A DNA stretch of 6,090 bases. It comes from Deltaproteobacteria bacterium (GTDB taxonomy: Bacteria; Myxococcota; XYA12-FULL-58-9; JAUUZB01). The stretch is from contig JAUUZB010000290.1 of NCBI GenBank assembly GCA_030590185.1, forward strand, positions 1 to 6,090, given 5' to 3'. The notes under the pieces are model-generated. The model did no database searches and was not told the DNA's origin. It saw only the letters and a program-made list of their open reading frames with translations. Of this stretch, positions 5,438 through 6,090 are shown in pieces. The translations under genes were made by a program, and so were the position numbers. Numbering within the stretch: position 1 is the stretch's first letter; every line of letters starts with the position of its first letter.

Positions 5438-6090
5438 CTAGCGCACGTAGCCGAGGGCGCGCAGGACCTCTTCGGTCTCCGTGGTGATCACCGCCTCACC
5501 GGTGGTCAGGTTCAAGCCGCCATTTCGGCGTTGCTCGAGGTCACGGCGAAAGACCCGCAGGGCATCCTTGTTGGTGCGTGAGATGTCGACGCGCTCGGCG
5601 GGGTCGGCGCGCAGGTCGTACAGCTCCTCCTTGCCCTCGATGAAAGGGTAGGAGGGTTGGATGTGCAGGGTGCGCTCGTGCTTGATGTACTTGAAGCGAT
5701 CGGAGCGCAGGGAGACCAGGTTCTTGCCGGCGTGCTCGGTTAGCGCCACGTGCTTGGGCTGCATCTCGCCGCGGATCAACGGCCACAGGGAACGACCTTT
5801 GATCTCCTTGGGGATGGGGAAATCGAAGTAGTCGAGCACCGTCGGCATGACATCGACCAACTCCACGATCTCCTTGACCTGCACCCCTTGGCGTCCGGCG
5901 CCCGGGAAGTAGGTGATCAACGGGACGTGGACGGTGGGCTCGTAGAGACCGGTGTGCACGAAGTACATCTCGTGCTCGCCGAGGGATTCACCATGGTCGG
6001 AGACGAACACGATGGCGACGCGGTGCAGGAGGTCGCGGGCTTCGAGGGCGTCGAGCAGCCGCCCGATCTCATCGTCGACGTAGGTGACCG
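5438..6090 (-). CDS. Sulfatase, C-terminal part; 5' end outside the window
   Basis: The last 216 codons of a sulfatase of the alkaline-phosphatase superfamily are visible; the frame is open to the right edge, so any start codon inside the window is internal. Visible landmarks, numbered from the edge, are VTYVDDEIGRLLDAL (1-15), VSDHGESLGEH (29-39) with metal ligands Asp31 and His32, a YEPTVHVPLITYFPG segment, VDVMPTVLDYF, the C-terminal LRSDRFKYIKHE and EELYDLRADPAERVDIS, and the terminal LRALGYVR, a usual sulfatase ending. These enzymes hydrolyse sulfate esters with a formylglycine made from Cys or Ser in a CxPxR or SxPxR motif; that residue would lie upstream of the window, so catalytic status is unknown. 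Phosphoethanolamine- or phosphoglycerol-transferase relatives share SDHGE, but the C-terminal signature favours a sulfatase. Location, probably periplasmic, cannot be judged without the N-terminus. It lies upstream of the MFS carrier and in the same frame. Confidence 0.92.
   Translation of the reverse strand, partial: VTYVDDEIGRLLDALEARDLLHRVAIVFVSDHGESLGEHEMYFVHTGLYEPTVHVPLITYFPGAGRQGVQVKEIVELVDVMPTVLDYFDFPIPKEIKGRSLWPLIRGEMQPKHVALTEHAGKNLVSLRSDRFKYIKHERTLHIQPSYPFIEGKEELYDLRADPAERVDISRTNKDALRVFRRDLEQRRNGGLNLTTGEAVITTETEEVLRALGYVR

Overview
The DNA is GC-rich and densely coded, with G or C in most third codon positions. Several features point to a Gram-negative (diderm) bacterium: a type I MurB, a predicted lipoprotein nuclease, an LplT-like lysophospholipid-type MFS carrier and a formylglycine-type sulfatase. 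An FHA protein fits a deltaproteobacterial-type lineage (Myxococcota or a neighbour), but that placement is inferred from gene flavour only and was not tested.

Layout. The left block is on the minus strand and reads right to left: murB (2716-1643), a RecA-fold protein resembling the DnaB helicase C-terminal domain but with a broken Walker A (1570-674), and an unrecognised single-pass membrane protein that leaves the window at base 1 (617-1). The gaps are 72 and 56 bp with no clear terminator, so the three may be co-transcribed. Divergently from murB, across 57 bp holding a good sigma70-like promoter, run an FHA-domain protein (2774-3343) and, 9 bp later, a DRGH-type non-specific endonuclease with a lipoprotein-like signal peptide (3353-4150). 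The endonuclease frame is interrupted by one in-frame TAG, exactly one codon before the expected catalytic glutamate. Its true stop lies 3 bp from the stop of the convergent MFS gene (5386-4154). Upstream of the MFS gene on the same strand is the C-terminal part of a sulfatase, which enters from the right edge (6090-5438).

How they fit together. murB makes peptidoglycan precursor. The degenerate DnaB-like protein and the membrane protein have no assignable role. The FHA protein would bind phosphothreonine peptides in the cytoplasm, while the nuclease would act outside the inner membrane, so their pairing is positional rather than obviously functional. Sulfatase and MFS carrier form a second possible transcription unit, perhaps for envelope or lipid metabolism.

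The best second looks are the precisely placed amber codon in the nuclease, the ATPase-dead DnaB-like protein, and a promoter whose predicted start falls on the FHA start codon, in a window where no visible start has a convincing Shine-Dalgarno sequence. I see no RNA gene, CRISPR array, insertion sequence or phage gene, and no stretch over 300 bp without a gene.
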